From Aquabacterium sp. (GTDB lineage: Bacteria; Pseudomonadota; Gammaproteobacteria; Burkholderiales; Burkholderiaceae_C), in the NCBI RefSeq assembly GCF_016195855.1, contig NZ_JACPYU010000013.1, positions 1 through 64,000 on the forward strand: 64,000 nt of DNA. The letters run 5' to 3'. The position numbers and the translations under genes are program-made. Under the pieces are notes generated by a model that saw nothing but the letters and a program-made list of their open reading frames with translations, was not told where the DNA came from and searched no databases. Shown in pieces: positions 25,188 to 34,701 of this stretch; within the stretch, counting starts at the first letter, position 1; every line of letters begins with the position of its first letter.

Positions 25188-27667
25188 TGCAGTGCCTCCG
25201 GGCCATGCCATTGCCCGTGCACTCGGCGCTGCAGGCCCGCATCATCCATGCGCCACAGGTGCAGCCATTCGTTGTCCAGCAGCTGCCGCACGACGGTGTA
25301 TTTGGCCACGATGGCGTCAATGGCGGCTTGCGGCGCATCGATCACCACGGTCAGGCGCAGTGGTTCGTGCATCCATTGGGCACCGTCGTGCACCGACTGC
25401 TGCGACAGGCCGATGCGCAGGTCGCCGCCGTTGCCTTCGAACACGCCCAGGTTGCCGCCCACCACGTTGTGCAGCACCTTGTTGCCGCAGCCAAAGCGCG
25501 CGGGCTCGCAGGTGGAGGCGTGGTATTGCCAGTTGATCCAGTTGGTGACCAGCATGGGCGCGGTCATCAAGAGCTCCAGCACGCTGCCGTCCGTGTCCTG
25601 TTGGGCATCGTAGTCATGCAGGAAGGCGCGGCCACCCAGGTTCAAGCCTCGGGTGCGGGCGCGTGGCGCGATGATGAACGCGGCGTTGCCGGCCAGACCC
25701 CACTCAGGGCGGGTCTGTGCGCCATCGTTGGCACGGCGGCGATAGGCTTTGAACAAGCTGGCTGCATCGGCTTGTGCGTCCATGCCCAGGCTGGGGGCAC
25801 GTTCGCGGCGCACCTGGTCGCCTGCCTGGCTCAGTGCGGTCTGCAAGCTGGCCCAGGTTGCTTGGGCTGATTCGGGCAGCGCATCGGCATCGAACACCTC
25901 GACTTCGTCGGTGGTGGTGTTGTGCAGCGCGGCCACGAACAACGTGTCTGGCGCGATCGACAGGCCCTGGGCCTGCAGGCCCGTCCGCACCTCGGGTTCA
26001 TTGAGCAAGCCGGCCAGCACGCGGGCGTTCACTTCGCCGGTTTGTCCGCCACAGGCGCCGCAGTCGAGTGATGCGGCATGGGCGTTGTTCGTGCTGTGGC
26101 CGCCGTGGCCGACCAGCAGTACCAAGGGGGCGAGGTCATGGTCCAGGCCCATGGCGTGCAGCACGCGCGCAGCCAAGGTGACTTTGGCTTCGGTGCTCAG
26201 GCCTGTCAGGGCAGGGCAGCACAGGGGGCGGTAGCGAGCGGGCATGCCGGCCAGATCATCACGCGGGCGCTCGCTGTGGCCCGGTGCCAGCCAACGGCCC
26301 AGCTTGCCCAGATAGCCCAAGCCCGCTGCTTCCACGAACGAGAACGCGGCGGCGGGCCAGCGGCTGGCGGTCTGCAGGGCTTCGCTCCAGGCAAAGCGGT
26401 TCTGGCGGGCTTGCGCCATCGCCAGGGCATCGGGGCCGGTGTCTTGCACATCCAGAGTAGGGGCCAGCAGGCCGGGCAGTTGAGGCCGGCGGGCGGTGGT
26501 GCCCAAGGGGGTGTAAGCCACAGGCAGACCAAAGAAGCCGGCAAAGCCCACGGTCTGCACGGCAGGCCAGGCGGCTTCGAGCGCGCGGCGCAAGGGCTCG
26601 CTGCGCACGTCGATGCAAAACGCGGCTTGCACTTGCGTTGATTCGAGCGTGTTTGCGGGCTTGGCCTGCTTCGCCTGGCTGGTCAACTGTTGAGCCAGTT
26701 GCCGCTGGTAGCCGGCTTCCAGGGCCACTTGCCAGACCTCGTCCACCAGCAGGCGGGCCTGGGCGTGGGCCAGCACGGCCTTGGCCTGGCGCCATTCGTT
26801 TTGCACGGCTTCAAAGGCCTGGCGCGCGGCATTGTCGTCCTTGCACTCCAGCAGCAGGGCACCCCAGGCCAGGCGGATGGCCAGCAGGTCGCGCAGGGGC
26901 GCTGGCGCCTTGTCGGCGGCTTCGCCCTTGAGCTGGGCTTGCCAGCCCAGGTAGGCACACCACGAGGCCCAGCCATTGATCGACAAGAGCACGGCCTCCA
27001 GATAATCGGCCCATACCTCGGTGGGCAAGCCCAGTCGGTGCATGGCCCAGCGCTCGGCGTCTTCACGGGTTGCAGGCAGGGCGCTCAGGCCTTGCTTCAA
27101 GTGCGGCAGGCCCATCAGCAGGCCGATGCCGTGGTCGTGCTGCAGGGTTTCGCGCCAGAAGGCATACAGGCCCTCATCGCGTTGTGGTTGCCAGTCGGCC
27201 TGGTGCGCGTCAAAGTAGGCGGCACAGGTCTGGCTCACCTGGTGGGTCACGGCCTGGCGCCAAGACAGGCGCTTGTGGCGCGCGGGGTCGTCGTCCAGCA
27301 CGTCGATCAACAGGGGCAGACGTGGCAGGTTCTGAGGGCGGCTCAAGGACTCGATGCATTGCTTGGGCGTGAGGGTGGCGCTGTGCGGCAGCTTCTGTTG
27401 CAAGGCCCAGCTCAGATCCGCCTGGCTGATGCGGCCACTTTGCCAGGCTTCGCTGATGTAAGCCCGTGTGGGCAGGACTTGGATGCCAGCCAGCACGGCC
27501 ATGCGAGCGGCCACTTCGAGCACAGAGCGGCCCACGCGCTGCCAGTGAGGGTTGACGGCGATCGAGCGGTCCAGCGGCCAGGTGGGCGCCATCATCTGGC
27601 AGGCCTGCGCGCAGGCGGTCGCCACCTGCGCATGCGTGGCTTGCAGTTCTGCAACGAAGTCATTCAT
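25184..27667 (-). CDS. dabA: DabA, carbonic-anhydrase-like subunit of the inorganic carbon transporter
   Basis: 827-aa DUF2309 protein. DabA is a beta-carbonic-anhydrase-like subunit that, together with the proton-channelling membrane subunit DabB, converts CO2 to bicarbonate in one direction and so accumulates inorganic carbon. The zinc and active-site residues reported for Halothiobacillus DabA are conserved at the same residue numbers: Cys351 and Asp353 (CIDVRSE), His524 (GHGGHSTNN) and Cys539 (DCGACGG). GAGGAG precedes the ATG. dabB ends 10 bp upstream and the Cys-rich gene overlaps its stop. With a non-carboxysomal Rubisco in the same window this should raise cytoplasmic bicarbonate/CO2 for fixation. 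Confidence 0.94.
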   Translation of the reverse strand: MNDFVAELQATHAQVATACAQACQMMAPTWPLDRSIAVNPHWQRVGRSVLEVAARMAVLAGIQVLPTRAYISEAWQSGRISQADLSWALQQKLPHSATLTPKQCIESLSRPQNLPRLPLLIDVLDDDPARHKRLSWRQAVTHQVSQTCAAYFDAHQADWQPQRDEGLYAFWRETLQHDHGIGLLMGLPHLKQGLSALPATREDAERWAMHRLGLPTEVWADYLEAVLLSINGWASWCAYLGWQAQLKGEAADKAPAPLRDLLAIRLAWGALLLECKDDNAARQAFEAVQNEWRQAKAVLAHAQARLLVDEVWQVALEAGYQRQLAQQLTSQAKQAKPANTLESTQVQAAFCIDVRSEPLRRALEAAWPAVQTVGFAGFFGLPVAYTPLGTTARRPQLPGLLAPTLDVQDTGPDALAMAQARQNRFAWSEALQTASRWPAAAFSFVEAAGLGYLGKLGRWLAPGHSERPRDDLAGMPARYRPLCCPALTGLSTEAKVTLAARVLHAMGLDHDLAPLVLLVGHGGHSTNNAHAASLDCGACGGQTGEVNARVLAGLLNEPEVRTGLQAQGLSIAPDTLFVAALHNTTTDEVEVFDADALPESAQATWASLQTALSQAGDQVRRERAPSLGMDAQADAASLFKAYRRRANDGAQTRPEWGLAGNAAFIIAPRARTRGLNLGGRAFLHDYDAQQDTDGSVLELLMTAPMLVTNWINWQYHASTCEPARFGCGNKVLHNVVGGNLGVFEGNGGDLRIGLSQQSVHDGAQWMHEPLRLTVVIDAPQAAIDAIVAKYTVVRQLLDNEWLHLWRMDDAGLQRRVHGQWHGPEALQ

Positions 27668-27677
27668 GTCGGGCTCC

Positions 27678-29312
27678 TCAGTCTTGTGCGGCCATCAGTG
27701 AGCTCGATGGCGCCCACTCGTCCTTCTGGTCGGCCTTGCGGGGTGTCCAGCGCGCGGGCCACAGGCTCAGGGTGAGGCGCGTGTACACCTCGTCCACATA
27801 AAAGCCCGCATAGCTCCAGCGGCGCCAGGCTGACAGGGTTTGAGGCCAACGCTGCAGCACCACCAGGGCGGCGTACATCAGGCCCATGGCCAGCGCGACC
27901 ACCCAACCTGCCGCATGGTGTGGCGCTTCGTTCAGCCCAAGGGGCAGGGTGTGGGCCAGGGTGGCCAGCACGGCCAGGCCCGCCACCAAGGCGGTGCCAG
28001 CGCCCAGCACCATGGCGACGGAGCGGCCCGCTTGCGCATGGGCTGGGGCCCACAGCAAGGGTGCCCAGGCCAAAGCCAGCACCACCGTCCACCACCAGGG
28101 CCAGCTGTGAAGGGACATCAAAGCGAACAAGGCCTGTATGGACACGACCACAGCCAGGGTCAACGCCGGTGCCATCAACAGGCTCCAGGTCGCGGGTATG
28201 GTCTGGCCACGCAGCTGCTGCAAGCGGGTCTGTTGCACGGCGCTGGAGGAAGACAAGAAGGCATGTGCCTTGTAGAGCGAGTGGCCCAGCAGGTGCAAGG
28301 CCGCCAGGGTGTACAGGCCCAGGCCACACTCCATCACCATGAAGCCCATCTGCGCCACCGTGGACCAGGCCAGGCGCACCTTGATGCTGATGCGCGTCAT
28401 CATCACCATGCCGGCCAGCAGGGCCGTGATCACGCCCATGCCCACCAGCAGCCAGCGCGCCAAGGGCGAGGCCTCGATCAGGCTGGACTGGCGAATCAGC
28501 ACCCAGCCGCCCAGGTTGACCACGCCCGCGTGCAACAGGGCCGACACTGGCGTGGGGGCCTCCATCACCTGGATGATCCAGCCATGTACGGGCAGCAAGG
28601 CCGTGCGCAACACCACCGCCAGCACCAGCAGCACCGCGCTGGTCTGCAAACCCAAGGTCACCGTGCCCTGGCTTGTCTGCTGGGCGACGTGTTGCGCCAG
28701 TTGCGACAGTGAGCCGCTGCCCGCTTCCTGCCATGCCAGGGCGGCCGCGCCCAGGAGCAGGGTGTCGGCCAGGCGGTCGGCCAGGCGCTTTTTGTGGGCA
28801 GCCAGCAAGGCAAAAGGCCGGTCCGCGTAGAAGCACAGCAGGCGCTGCAAACACGCGCCCACAGCAGCCCAGGCCGCGATCAGCAGCAACCAGTGATCGG
28901 CCAGGAGCAGCACCTGCACCGAAGCCAGCACCCCGGCCAGCGCAGAGGCATACCGGCGCTGGCCTGCGAGGCCCTGCACATCACCTTGCAGGTAGCGCCC
29001 GGAAAACGAGGCAATGACGCCGGCCAGCCCCTGCACCAACAAGGCGAGGGTGGCACTCAGGGGTGTCAGCGCCAGCAGTTCACCCCAGGCGGCTTGCGCG
29101 GGGCTGATGGCTTGTGAGACCGCTGCCCCAACTGACGCGATCAGGCCCGCCCAGATGGCACCTTGCACGCCACGCCAAAGCTGGGCTGTTGTCGACGCCT
29201 GACCCGTGTGTGCCCACCCCGCCACCAGCAAGGCCAGGGCCGGTGCCACCAGGGCCAGAGCGACTGCCAGGTTGCTGGCCAGGCTGACCGCGAAAGCTGC
29301 CCATTGATCCAT
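27678..29312 (-). CDS. dabB: DabB, NuoL-like membrane subunit of the inorganic carbon transporter
   Basis: 544-aa polytopic protein of the proton-conducting membrane transporter family (NuoL/MrpA-like) with about 13-14 hydrophobic segments. Typical elements are LLIAAWAAVGACLQRLLCFYADRPFALLAAHKKRLADRLADTLLLGAA, APTPVSALLHAGVVNLGGWVLIR and HLLGHSLYKAHAFLSSSS, with lysine and histidine residues in the membrane as in proton-pathway subunits. The ATG at 29312 is chosen because GGAGG lies 8 bases upstream; the ATG at 29342 has no such site. It is first in the dabB-dabA-Cys-rich operon. DabB is proposed to couple DabA to the proton gradient. Confidence 0.93.
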   Translation of the reverse strand: MDQWAAFAVSLASNLAVALALVAPALALLVAGWAHTGQASTTAQLWRGVQGAIWAGLIASVGAAVSQAISPAQAAWGELLALTPLSATLALLVQGLAGVIASFSGRYLQGDVQGLAGQRRYASALAGVLASVQVLLLADHWLLLIAAWAAVGACLQRLLCFYADRPFALLAAHKKRLADRLADTLLLGAAALAWQEAGSGSLSQLAQHVAQQTSQGTVTLGLQTSAVLLVLAVVLRTALLPVHGWIIQVMEAPTPVSALLHAGVVNLGGWVLIRQSSLIEASPLARWLLVGMGVITALLAGMVMMTRISIKVRLAWSTVAQMGFMVMECGLGLYTLAALHLLGHSLYKAHAFLSSSSAVQQTRLQQLRGQTIPATWSLLMAPALTLAVVVSIQALFALMSLHSWPWWWTVVLALAWAPLLWAPAHAQAGRSVAMVLGAGTALVAGLAVLATLAHTLPLGLNEAPHHAAGWVVALAMGLMYAALVVLQRWPQTLSAWRRWSYAGFYVDEVYTRLTLSLWPARWTPRKADQKDEWAPSSSLMAAQD

Positions 29313-29409
29313 GACGTCGTACCTCCAAGACACGCCCGCCATGGTGCCGACTGGGTTTTATTCTGTAAATTACATTGATTGGAACGTTTTAATCTATTAA
29401 AAAGAACGA
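29313..29409. promoter_or_regulatory. Divergent dab / lysR control region
   Basis: A 97-bp region between the divergent start codons of dabB and the LysR gene. Bases 29355-29402 are very AT-rich compared with the flanks and contain several T-N11-A arrangements of the kind LysR proteins bind. I cannot define a single promoter or operator with confidence. The divergent layout suggests the LysR product controls the dab operon. Confidence 0.5.
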
Positions 29410-30294
29410 ATGAACCTGGATCAGCTCAATTTCCACCACCTGTTCTACTTCTGGCGGGTGGCCAAGATGGGTCACCTCACCCGCGCGGCGCAGGCGCTGC
29501 ATGTGTCCCAATCGGCCTTGTCGGCCCAGATCAAGCAGTTGGAAGACCGCCTGGGCGAGCCACTGTTCGAGCGCGAAAAGCGCCGTCTGCTGCTCACGGA
29601 AACCGGGCAGCTCGTGCTGTCTTACGCCGAGAACATCTTCGGTCTGGGGCAAGAGATGCTGGGCCGGCTGCAGGGCAGCAGCGAGGGCATGACCCGCCTG
29701 CGTGTGGGCAGTGTGGCCACCTTGTCGCGCAACTACCAGGAAAACTGGATTCGGCCGCTGCTGTCCGATCCGTCCGTCACCTTGACCCTGGAGTCGGGCT
29801 TGTTGCATGACCTGCTGGATCGCCTGCTGCAACACCAGCTCGATGTGGTGCTGGCCAACGAACCCGTTCCCAGCGACCCCCAGCAACCCCTGCATTGCCG
29901 CTTTCTGGGCAGCCAGACCATTTCGTTGGTGGGGCCTGCTTCGCCATGGCGCGGGCAAACCTTGGCCATTCCACAAGGATTGGATGGGCTGGAGCTGGCC
30001 CTGCCTGGCCCACGCCACGCATTGCGCGCGCAGTTTGATGCCCTGTGCTTCTCGGCCAGTGTGAAGCCCCGCATCCGCGCCGAGGTCGATGACATGGCCA
30101 TGCTGCGTCTGATCGCCCGCGACAGCGGCTGGCTCACCGTGTTGCCCGAGGTGGTGGTTCAGGACGAATTGAGATCGGGCCTGCTGGTGAAGGTGGGTGA
30201 GTCAAGCGAGCTGAAGGAAAACTTCTACGCGATCACCACGCCCCATCGATACCGCATCGAGCGGCTTGAGCGCCTGCTCGCGGGCGTGTCATGA
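29410..30294 (+). CDS. LysR-family regulator, probable dab operon activator
   Basis: 294-aa LysR regulator with an N-terminal winged helix (LNFHHLFYFWRVAKMGHLTRAAQALHVSQSALSAQIKQLEDRLGEPLFER) and an effector domain of standard size. The FYFWRVA / TRAAQALHVSQSALS wording is closest to the NhaR-like branch rather than to CbbR. It is divergent from dabB across 97 bp, and LysR genes beside dab operons are a recurring arrangement. It probably senses a carbon or ionic signal, which is inference. The following gene is convergent. Confidence 0.88.
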   Translation: MNLDQLNFHHLFYFWRVAKMGHLTRAAQALHVSQSALSAQIKQLEDRLGEPLFEREKRRLLLTETGQLVLSYAENIFGLGQEMLGRLQGSSEGMTRLRVGSVATLSRNYQENWIRPLLSDPSVTLTLESGLLHDLLDRLLQHQLDVVLANEPVPSDPQQPLHCRFLGSQTISLVGPASPWRGQTLAIPQGLDGLELALPGPRHALRAQFDALCFSASVKPRIRAEVDDMAMLRLIARDSGWLTVLPEVVVQDELRSGLLVKVGESSELKENFYAITTPHRYRIERLERLLAGVS

Positions 30295-30334
30295 AGCGTG
30301 GTTCGAAGGGATGGCAGCTTGTCGGCGCGCAGGC

Positions 30335-30973
30335 TCAGGCGATCGCGGCCATGTCCTGCACCTGATGCGCGAGTGCAACCCCTTGCGCTTTCTCTGCGCA
30401 CCGGCCCCAGGTGTGCGAGTTCGACACCTCGATGCCCGCCATGCCCTCGTCCCAATCGGTGGCTTGCACGGTGTGCCAGTCGCGGCCCAGTCGCACGGCG
30501 CCTTGGGCATCCATCAGCACCACCATGGAGCCTTCGATCAACGGCGCTGTGAGCGCCTTGAAACCTTGGGATCGAATGAGCCTGGCGGCCTGCTCGTCAG
30601 ACAAACCGTGCAGCATGTCACGCAGCAGGCGAGCCAACTCGGATGTGTCGCTCACGGTGGGGTCTTGCGGGGCCAGGTGCGCAATGCTGCCGTTGTGCAT
30701 CAGCAGCAGGCCGGGGCGGACGATGTAGGGGTGCGCCATGTCGTGGTTGACGTCGCCGTAGGTGGCGCGGCGCAGGTGCAGGTAGACCTCGGTGTCCAGG
30801 GGCAGGCGGGCGTTGTGCTCGATCAGCTCGCCCAGGTGCAGCCCACGTGCCCAGATCACCTCGCCCTCGTCCATGTGGAAGCAGCCCCAGCCGTGGGAGT
30901 TGCGCTGCCAGGCGTTCTCCAGGAAGTCGGCAGCAATGTGGCGTCCGAGGGGCTTCTTGATGATCAGGCACAT
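30335..30973 (-). CDS. Class II glutamine amidotransferase domain protein
   Basis: 212-aa protein starting Met-Cys (MCLIIKKPLG), so the nucleophilic cysteine becomes N-terminal after Met removal, as in Ntn-type glutaminases. Supporting motifs are NAWQRNSHGWGCFHMDEGEVIW, HLRRATYGDVNHDMAHPY and LLMHNGSIAHL. The ATG at 30973 was chosen for this reason; an upstream ATG at 30994 would bury the cysteine. Length covers only the glutaminase domain, so an ammonia acceptor must come from a partner or the protein works on a gamma-glutamyl compound. It is divergent from gshA (glutamate-cysteine ligase); a link to glutathione metabolism is possible but unproven. Confidence 0.82.
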   Translation of the reverse strand: MCLIIKKPLGRHIAADFLENAWQRNSHGWGCFHMDEGEVIWARGLHLGELIEHNARLPLDTEVYLHLRRATYGDVNHDMAHPYIVRPGLLLMHNGSIAHLAPQDPTVSDTSELARLLRDMLHGLSDEQAARLIRSQGFKALTAPLIEGSMVVLMDAQGAVRLGRDWHTVQATDWDEGMAGIEVSNSHTWGRCAEKAQGVALAHQVQDMAAIA

Positions 30974-31044
30974 GTCTGGGATTATGGGCAGCAAGGGGCT
31001 TCGTCAATATCGACAAGAACCGGCTGAACCTTAAGCTGTTCCTG

Positions 31045-31075
31045 ATTTCTCGCAAGAAATATTCCATCAGATGGA
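31045..31075. promoter_or_regulatory. Two small palindromes between the divergent amidotransferase and gshA genes
   Basis: ATTTCT-CGCA-AGAAAT (31045-31060) and TCCATCAGATGGA (31063-31075) are adjacent perfect inverted repeats in the 181-bp intergenic region. Either could be an operator; neither matches a site I recognise. Confidence 0.3.
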
Positions 31076-31154
31076 TATGCGGCAGCCTCATGCCCTGCAA
31101 GGTTCATCCAACTCTGATAACTTCGCGCCTCGACATGAATTGAGGAGAGTGCGT

Positions 31155-32672
31155 TTGACCAGCTTGATTGACCGCCTGCGTGCGCTGAGCCCGGAACGCC
31201 TCCAGGGCATGCGCCGCGGCATCGAAAAAGAGAGCCTGCGCACGCGCCCAAACGGTCAGCTGGCCCTGACGCCGCACCCCCGTGCGCTGGGTTCGGCCCT
31301 CACCAACCCCCACATCACGACCGATTTCAGCGAGTCGCAGTTGGAGATCGTCACCGGCGCGCACACCCGCGTGCACGATTGCCTGGACGAGCTGACGCGC
31401 ATCCACCAGTTCGTGTACCGCGCCATTGGCGACGAGCAGCTGTGGGTGAGCAGCATGCCCGGCGAGCTGCCGCCTGACGACGAGATCCCGATCGGCCAGT
31501 ACGGCACGTCTAACGTGGGGCGGGCCAAGAGCGTTTACCGCATGGGGCTGTCGTACCGCTACGGCCGGCGCATGCAGACCATCTCCGGCATCCACTACAA
31601 CTGGTCGCTGCCGGGCCTGAGCAACGACGATTACTTTGGGCTGATCCGCAATTTCCGGCGCCGCTCGTTCTTGCTGCTGGTCTTGTTTGGTGCGTCGCCA
31701 GCCGTTCCTGCAGATTTCGTCAAGGGGCAGGCGCATGGCCTGCAGCCCTTGGGAGAGGGCACGCTGTACCTGCCGCACGCGACGTCGTTGCGCATGGGGC
31801 GCCTGGGCTACCAAAGCGATGCGCAAAGCGCGCTGGCCGTCAGCTACAACGGGCTGAAGGGTTATGCCGCCTCGTTGCAAGATGCCTTGACGCATGCCTA
31901 CCCGGCCTACGAGGCCCTGGGGCTGCTTGATGAGCATGGCGACTACAAGCAGCTGTCCACCTCGCTGCTGCAGATCGAGAACGAGTTCTACAGCACCATC
32001 CGCCCCAAGCGGGTGATCTTCTCGGGCGAGCGTCCCTTGCATGCGCTGCGCGAGCGGGGTGTGGAGTATGTCGAGGTTCGTTGCATGGACCTCAACCCCT
32101 TCCTGCCGGTGGGCATCGACGAAAGCACGGCGCGGTTCCTCGACGTCTTCCTGTTGCACTGCCTCTTGTCTGACAGCCCCTTGGACACGCCGCAGGAGAT
32201 CGCCGCCCTGGCGCGCAACCAGCAGGCCGTGGCCTCGCGAGGGCGCGAGCCGGGCCTGCGCCTGGATCGTGGTGGGGAGCAGGTCCTTCTGATGGACTGG
32301 GCCCAGGAAGTGGTGGCCGAGTGCGCATCCATCGCCGAGGCTTTGGATGCCTTGCAAGGTGGTGAAGGCTACCGCCAGGCTTGCGCCGCGGCAGCGGCAG
32401 CCCTGCGTGACCCCGCCACTTTGCCCTCGGCACAGGTGGTGGCGGCCATGCAGCGTGATCTGGCTGGCGGCCATGTGGGCTTTACCCAGGCCCGATCAGC
32501 GCAGACCCGCAAGGCCTTGATGGCGCTGGATCTGCCCTTTGACGTGCTGGCCCACTTCGAGCATCAGGCACAGGCGTCTTTGGCGGAGCAGGCGAGCATC
32601 GAAGCGGCAGACAGGCTGTCGTTCGAAGCCTTCCGCCAGGACTACATGTCGGCCTCGCACCTGGTGGTGTGA
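31155..32672 (+). CDS. gshA: Glutamate-cysteine ligase
   Basis: 505-aa enzyme making gamma-glutamylcysteine from glutamate, cysteine and ATP, the first step of glutathione synthesis. Clear type 1 GshA features are LQGMRRGIEKESLRTRPNG, HPHITTDFSESQLEIVTG-like (NPHITTDFSESQLEIVTGAH), SVYRMGLSYRYGRRMQTISGIHYNWSLP and YVEVRCMDLNPFLPVGI. I place the start at a TTG (31155) because GAGGAG lies 7 bases upstream and homologous N-termini begin MTSLIDRL-like; the ATG at 31071 would add 28 unrelated residues. Its stop lies shortly before the convergent membrane protein gene. Confidence 0.93.
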   Translation: MTSLIDRLRALSPERLQGMRRGIEKESLRTRPNGQLALTPHPRALGSALTNPHITTDFSESQLEIVTGAHTRVHDCLDELTRIHQFVYRAIGDEQLWVSSMPGELPPDDEIPIGQYGTSNVGRAKSVYRMGLSYRYGRRMQTISGIHYNWSLPGLSNDDYFGLIRNFRRRSFLLLVLFGASPAVPADFVKGQAHGLQPLGEGTLYLPHATSLRMGRLGYQSDAQSALAVSYNGLKGYAASLQDALTHAYPAYEALGLLDEHGDYKQLSTSLLQIENEFYSTIRPKRVIFSGERPLHALRERGVEYVEVRCMDLNPFLPVGIDESTARFLDVFLLHCLLSDSPLDTPQEIAALARNQQAVASRGREPGLRLDRGGEQVLLMDWAQEVVAECASIAEALDALQGGEGYRQACAAAAAALRDPATLPSAQVVAAMQRDLAGGHVGFTQARSAQTRKALMALDLPFDVLAHFEHQAQASLAEQASIEAADRLSFEAFRQDYMSASHLVV

Positions 32673-32719
32673 GCGCGCTGGCTTGCCCGCCGTTCACTGC
32701 CCCTGCCTGCTTGCCCTGG

Positions 32720-34504
32720 CTACTTGTGCTTGTCGAGGTAGCGCATCACGGCCTTGCCGATGTCGTACGAGGCGATGTCGAGTGACTGCCCAACGGCCGG
32801 CAGGCTGACCTGGTACAGGCCTTCTTCGCGCCAGGCAAAGAAGCGCCAGTGGGTGTTGTCAACCGAGTCCGGGAAGCGGTAGAGCACGGTCTGGGGAACG
32901 CCATCGGCCGTGAGGGCCTCTACCCGGGCGGTGATGCCACCCATGCGGGCCGTGTCACCCACCTTGAAGGGCTGCAGGCGCACGTCGCGGGTGATGGTGC
33001 CCTTGAAGCCCGTGGGCACGTTGACGCGCAGCGTGGCGTCGTCCACGCGGGTGAGCGTCAAGGCCTGGTTGTTGGGCCCCAGGGCGTGCATGGTGGCCGG
33101 GTTGTGCATGCCGTGATACTCACGGGTTACCGGGAAGTAATACGTGGCCTCGGCCGAGGGGGCATTCAAAAGCAGGTAATGCAGATTGGATGCCTCGCCT
33201 GCATCTGGCAAAGCCAGCGCGCCCAGTGCTTCACCCGAGGTATTGATGGTTTTCATCATGGCGGATGAAACCAGTTTGCCAACCGGGAACACCACCACGT
33301 GGACCAGACCGATCAGCAGAATCAGGTATTTGGCCGAACCTTGCGCCCAGCCTGTCAATTGTTTGCGCCGCTGCCAGACGCTGATCAGCACAATGGCCAG
33401 CAGGCCGCTGGCACCAATATCTGAATTCACCGTCAGACGGTCAAATGGATAACCGGCGCAAGCCGGTGCCAAGGCCATGATGGATGCCGCAGCATAAAAA
33501 CGCACCAGGGCTGATTTGAATCCGCCCACATATTGAATGGCATAAACCAGGGCGAGCAATAACAGGGCGGCACCACCCGCATACATATATTGCACCGGCC
33601 GGCTGAGTTGCTCGAACATCACCGACGACACGCCATACCACTGTGCGAGCATCAAGGCGGGCAGGCGCAGCACCAGGCTGGTCAGGAAGCCGCCCGCGTT
33701 GGAGCTGGGATCCACATAACCGGGTGAGCCGTAGCTGCCGTAGCCCAGGTGGCTGTGCGTGGCCTTCCAGACCAGCACGATCACGATGAAGGGCAGCAGG
33801 GCGCCAAAGCGGCTCAGCAGGGGCTTGCCCGCCTCCAGGAACAGGGCGTAGGCCACCAGATAGCCCATGGTCTGGATGGCGGCCTCGGCGCTGAACAGGC
33901 CCACGATCAGGCTCACAGCGGCCAGCAGGCCATACAGGGCCGATTGCCCCTGGCGCCAGCGGTGATAGGCCAGCACGGTGAGCGCCAGCAATATGCCGCA
34001 CAGCATCTGGTTGCGGCTGGCCAGCCATGCCACGGCAAATACGTGCAGCATGTTGCCGGCAAACAGCCAGGTGGCCGTGCCGGCTTGCTGGCGCTTGGCG
34101 TCCAGTTCGTGAAACAGTTTGCCGACCAGCAGAATCATCACCCCGTACAGGAGGAGATTGTGCAGGTGCATGAGCACGGGGGAATCAGGCCACAACTGGT
34201 AATCGAGCTTCTGGCTCAATTCGGCCAACGGGCGCCAGAAGGCAATGCGCAAATGGTCGCTGGCCCACCAGACGAGTTTGCCCGAATCCATCAGGATTTG
34301 ATTGGCGTGCTGGCTGCCATCGGCAAAGGTGAACAAGCCGAAAAAGGAACCTGGTTGTGCGTTGGTGGCACGGCCCGTGAGGAGCGACCAGTGCAGATAA
34401 TCATCCCCCATGAGGCCCATATTCATGGCGGGGGCGATGAGCAACATCCCGATCAGGGCTGCGAGCCAGATATTCCAGCGGCCCGATATCAATCTTTCCA
34501 ACAC
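32720..34504 (-). CDS. Polytopic membrane protein, glycosyltransferase-like, paralogue 2
   Basis: 594-aa paralogue of the product of 20119-21903, with matching first helix (GMLLIAPAMNMGLMGDDYLHWSLLTGRATNAQPGS), helices throughout, and C-terminal soluble domain (TMHALGPNNQ, KVGDTARMGGITARVEALTADGVPQTVLYRFP). The start at the GTG (34504) has AAGGA upstream and gives exactly the same length as paralogue 1; the longer frame from 34579 would add 25 residues not present there. The acidic pair near the first periplasmic loop suggests GT-C type glycosyl transfer. Its 5' region has a slightly lower GC content than the rest. Confidence 0.75.
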   Translation of the reverse strand: MLERLISGRWNIWLAALIGMLLIAPAMNMGLMGDDYLHWSLLTGRATNAQPGSFFGLFTFADGSQHANQILMDSGKLVWWASDHLRIAFWRPLAELSQKLDYQLWPDSPVLMHLHNLLLYGVMILLVGKLFHELDAKRQQAGTATWLFAGNMLHVFAVAWLASRNQMLCGILLALTVLAYHRWRQGQSALYGLLAAVSLIVGLFSAEAAIQTMGYLVAYALFLEAGKPLLSRFGALLPFIVIVLVWKATHSHLGYGSYGSPGYVDPSSNAGGFLTSLVLRLPALMLAQWYGVSSVMFEQLSRPVQYMYAGGAALLLLALVYAIQYVGGFKSALVRFYAAASIMALAPACAGYPFDRLTVNSDIGASGLLAIVLISVWQRRKQLTGWAQGSAKYLILLIGLVHVVVFPVGKLVSSAMMKTINTSGEALGALALPDAGEASNLHYLLLNAPSAEATYYFPVTREYHGMHNPATMHALGPNNQALTLTRVDDATLRVNVPTGFKGTITRDVRLQPFKVGDTARMGGITARVEALTADGVPQTVLYRFPDSVDNTHWRFFAWREEGLYQVSLPAVGQSLDIASYDIGKAVMRYLDKHK

Positions 34505-34701
34505 GACCCAATTCCTTGGAAAATAATTTGATCTTACGCACGCAGGCGTGTTTATCAATTCGAGTTTACCTTTATTCATTCATGGGTTTGACCTGGGTTC
34601 ACGCAAACAGGGGGTGGGAAAGTCCTGCACGGGGTGGCTTTTGGGTTCTGGAAAAATCCGGCAACCCCAATCTCAATTCACTGACTGTTTTCGGACGTTA
34701 C

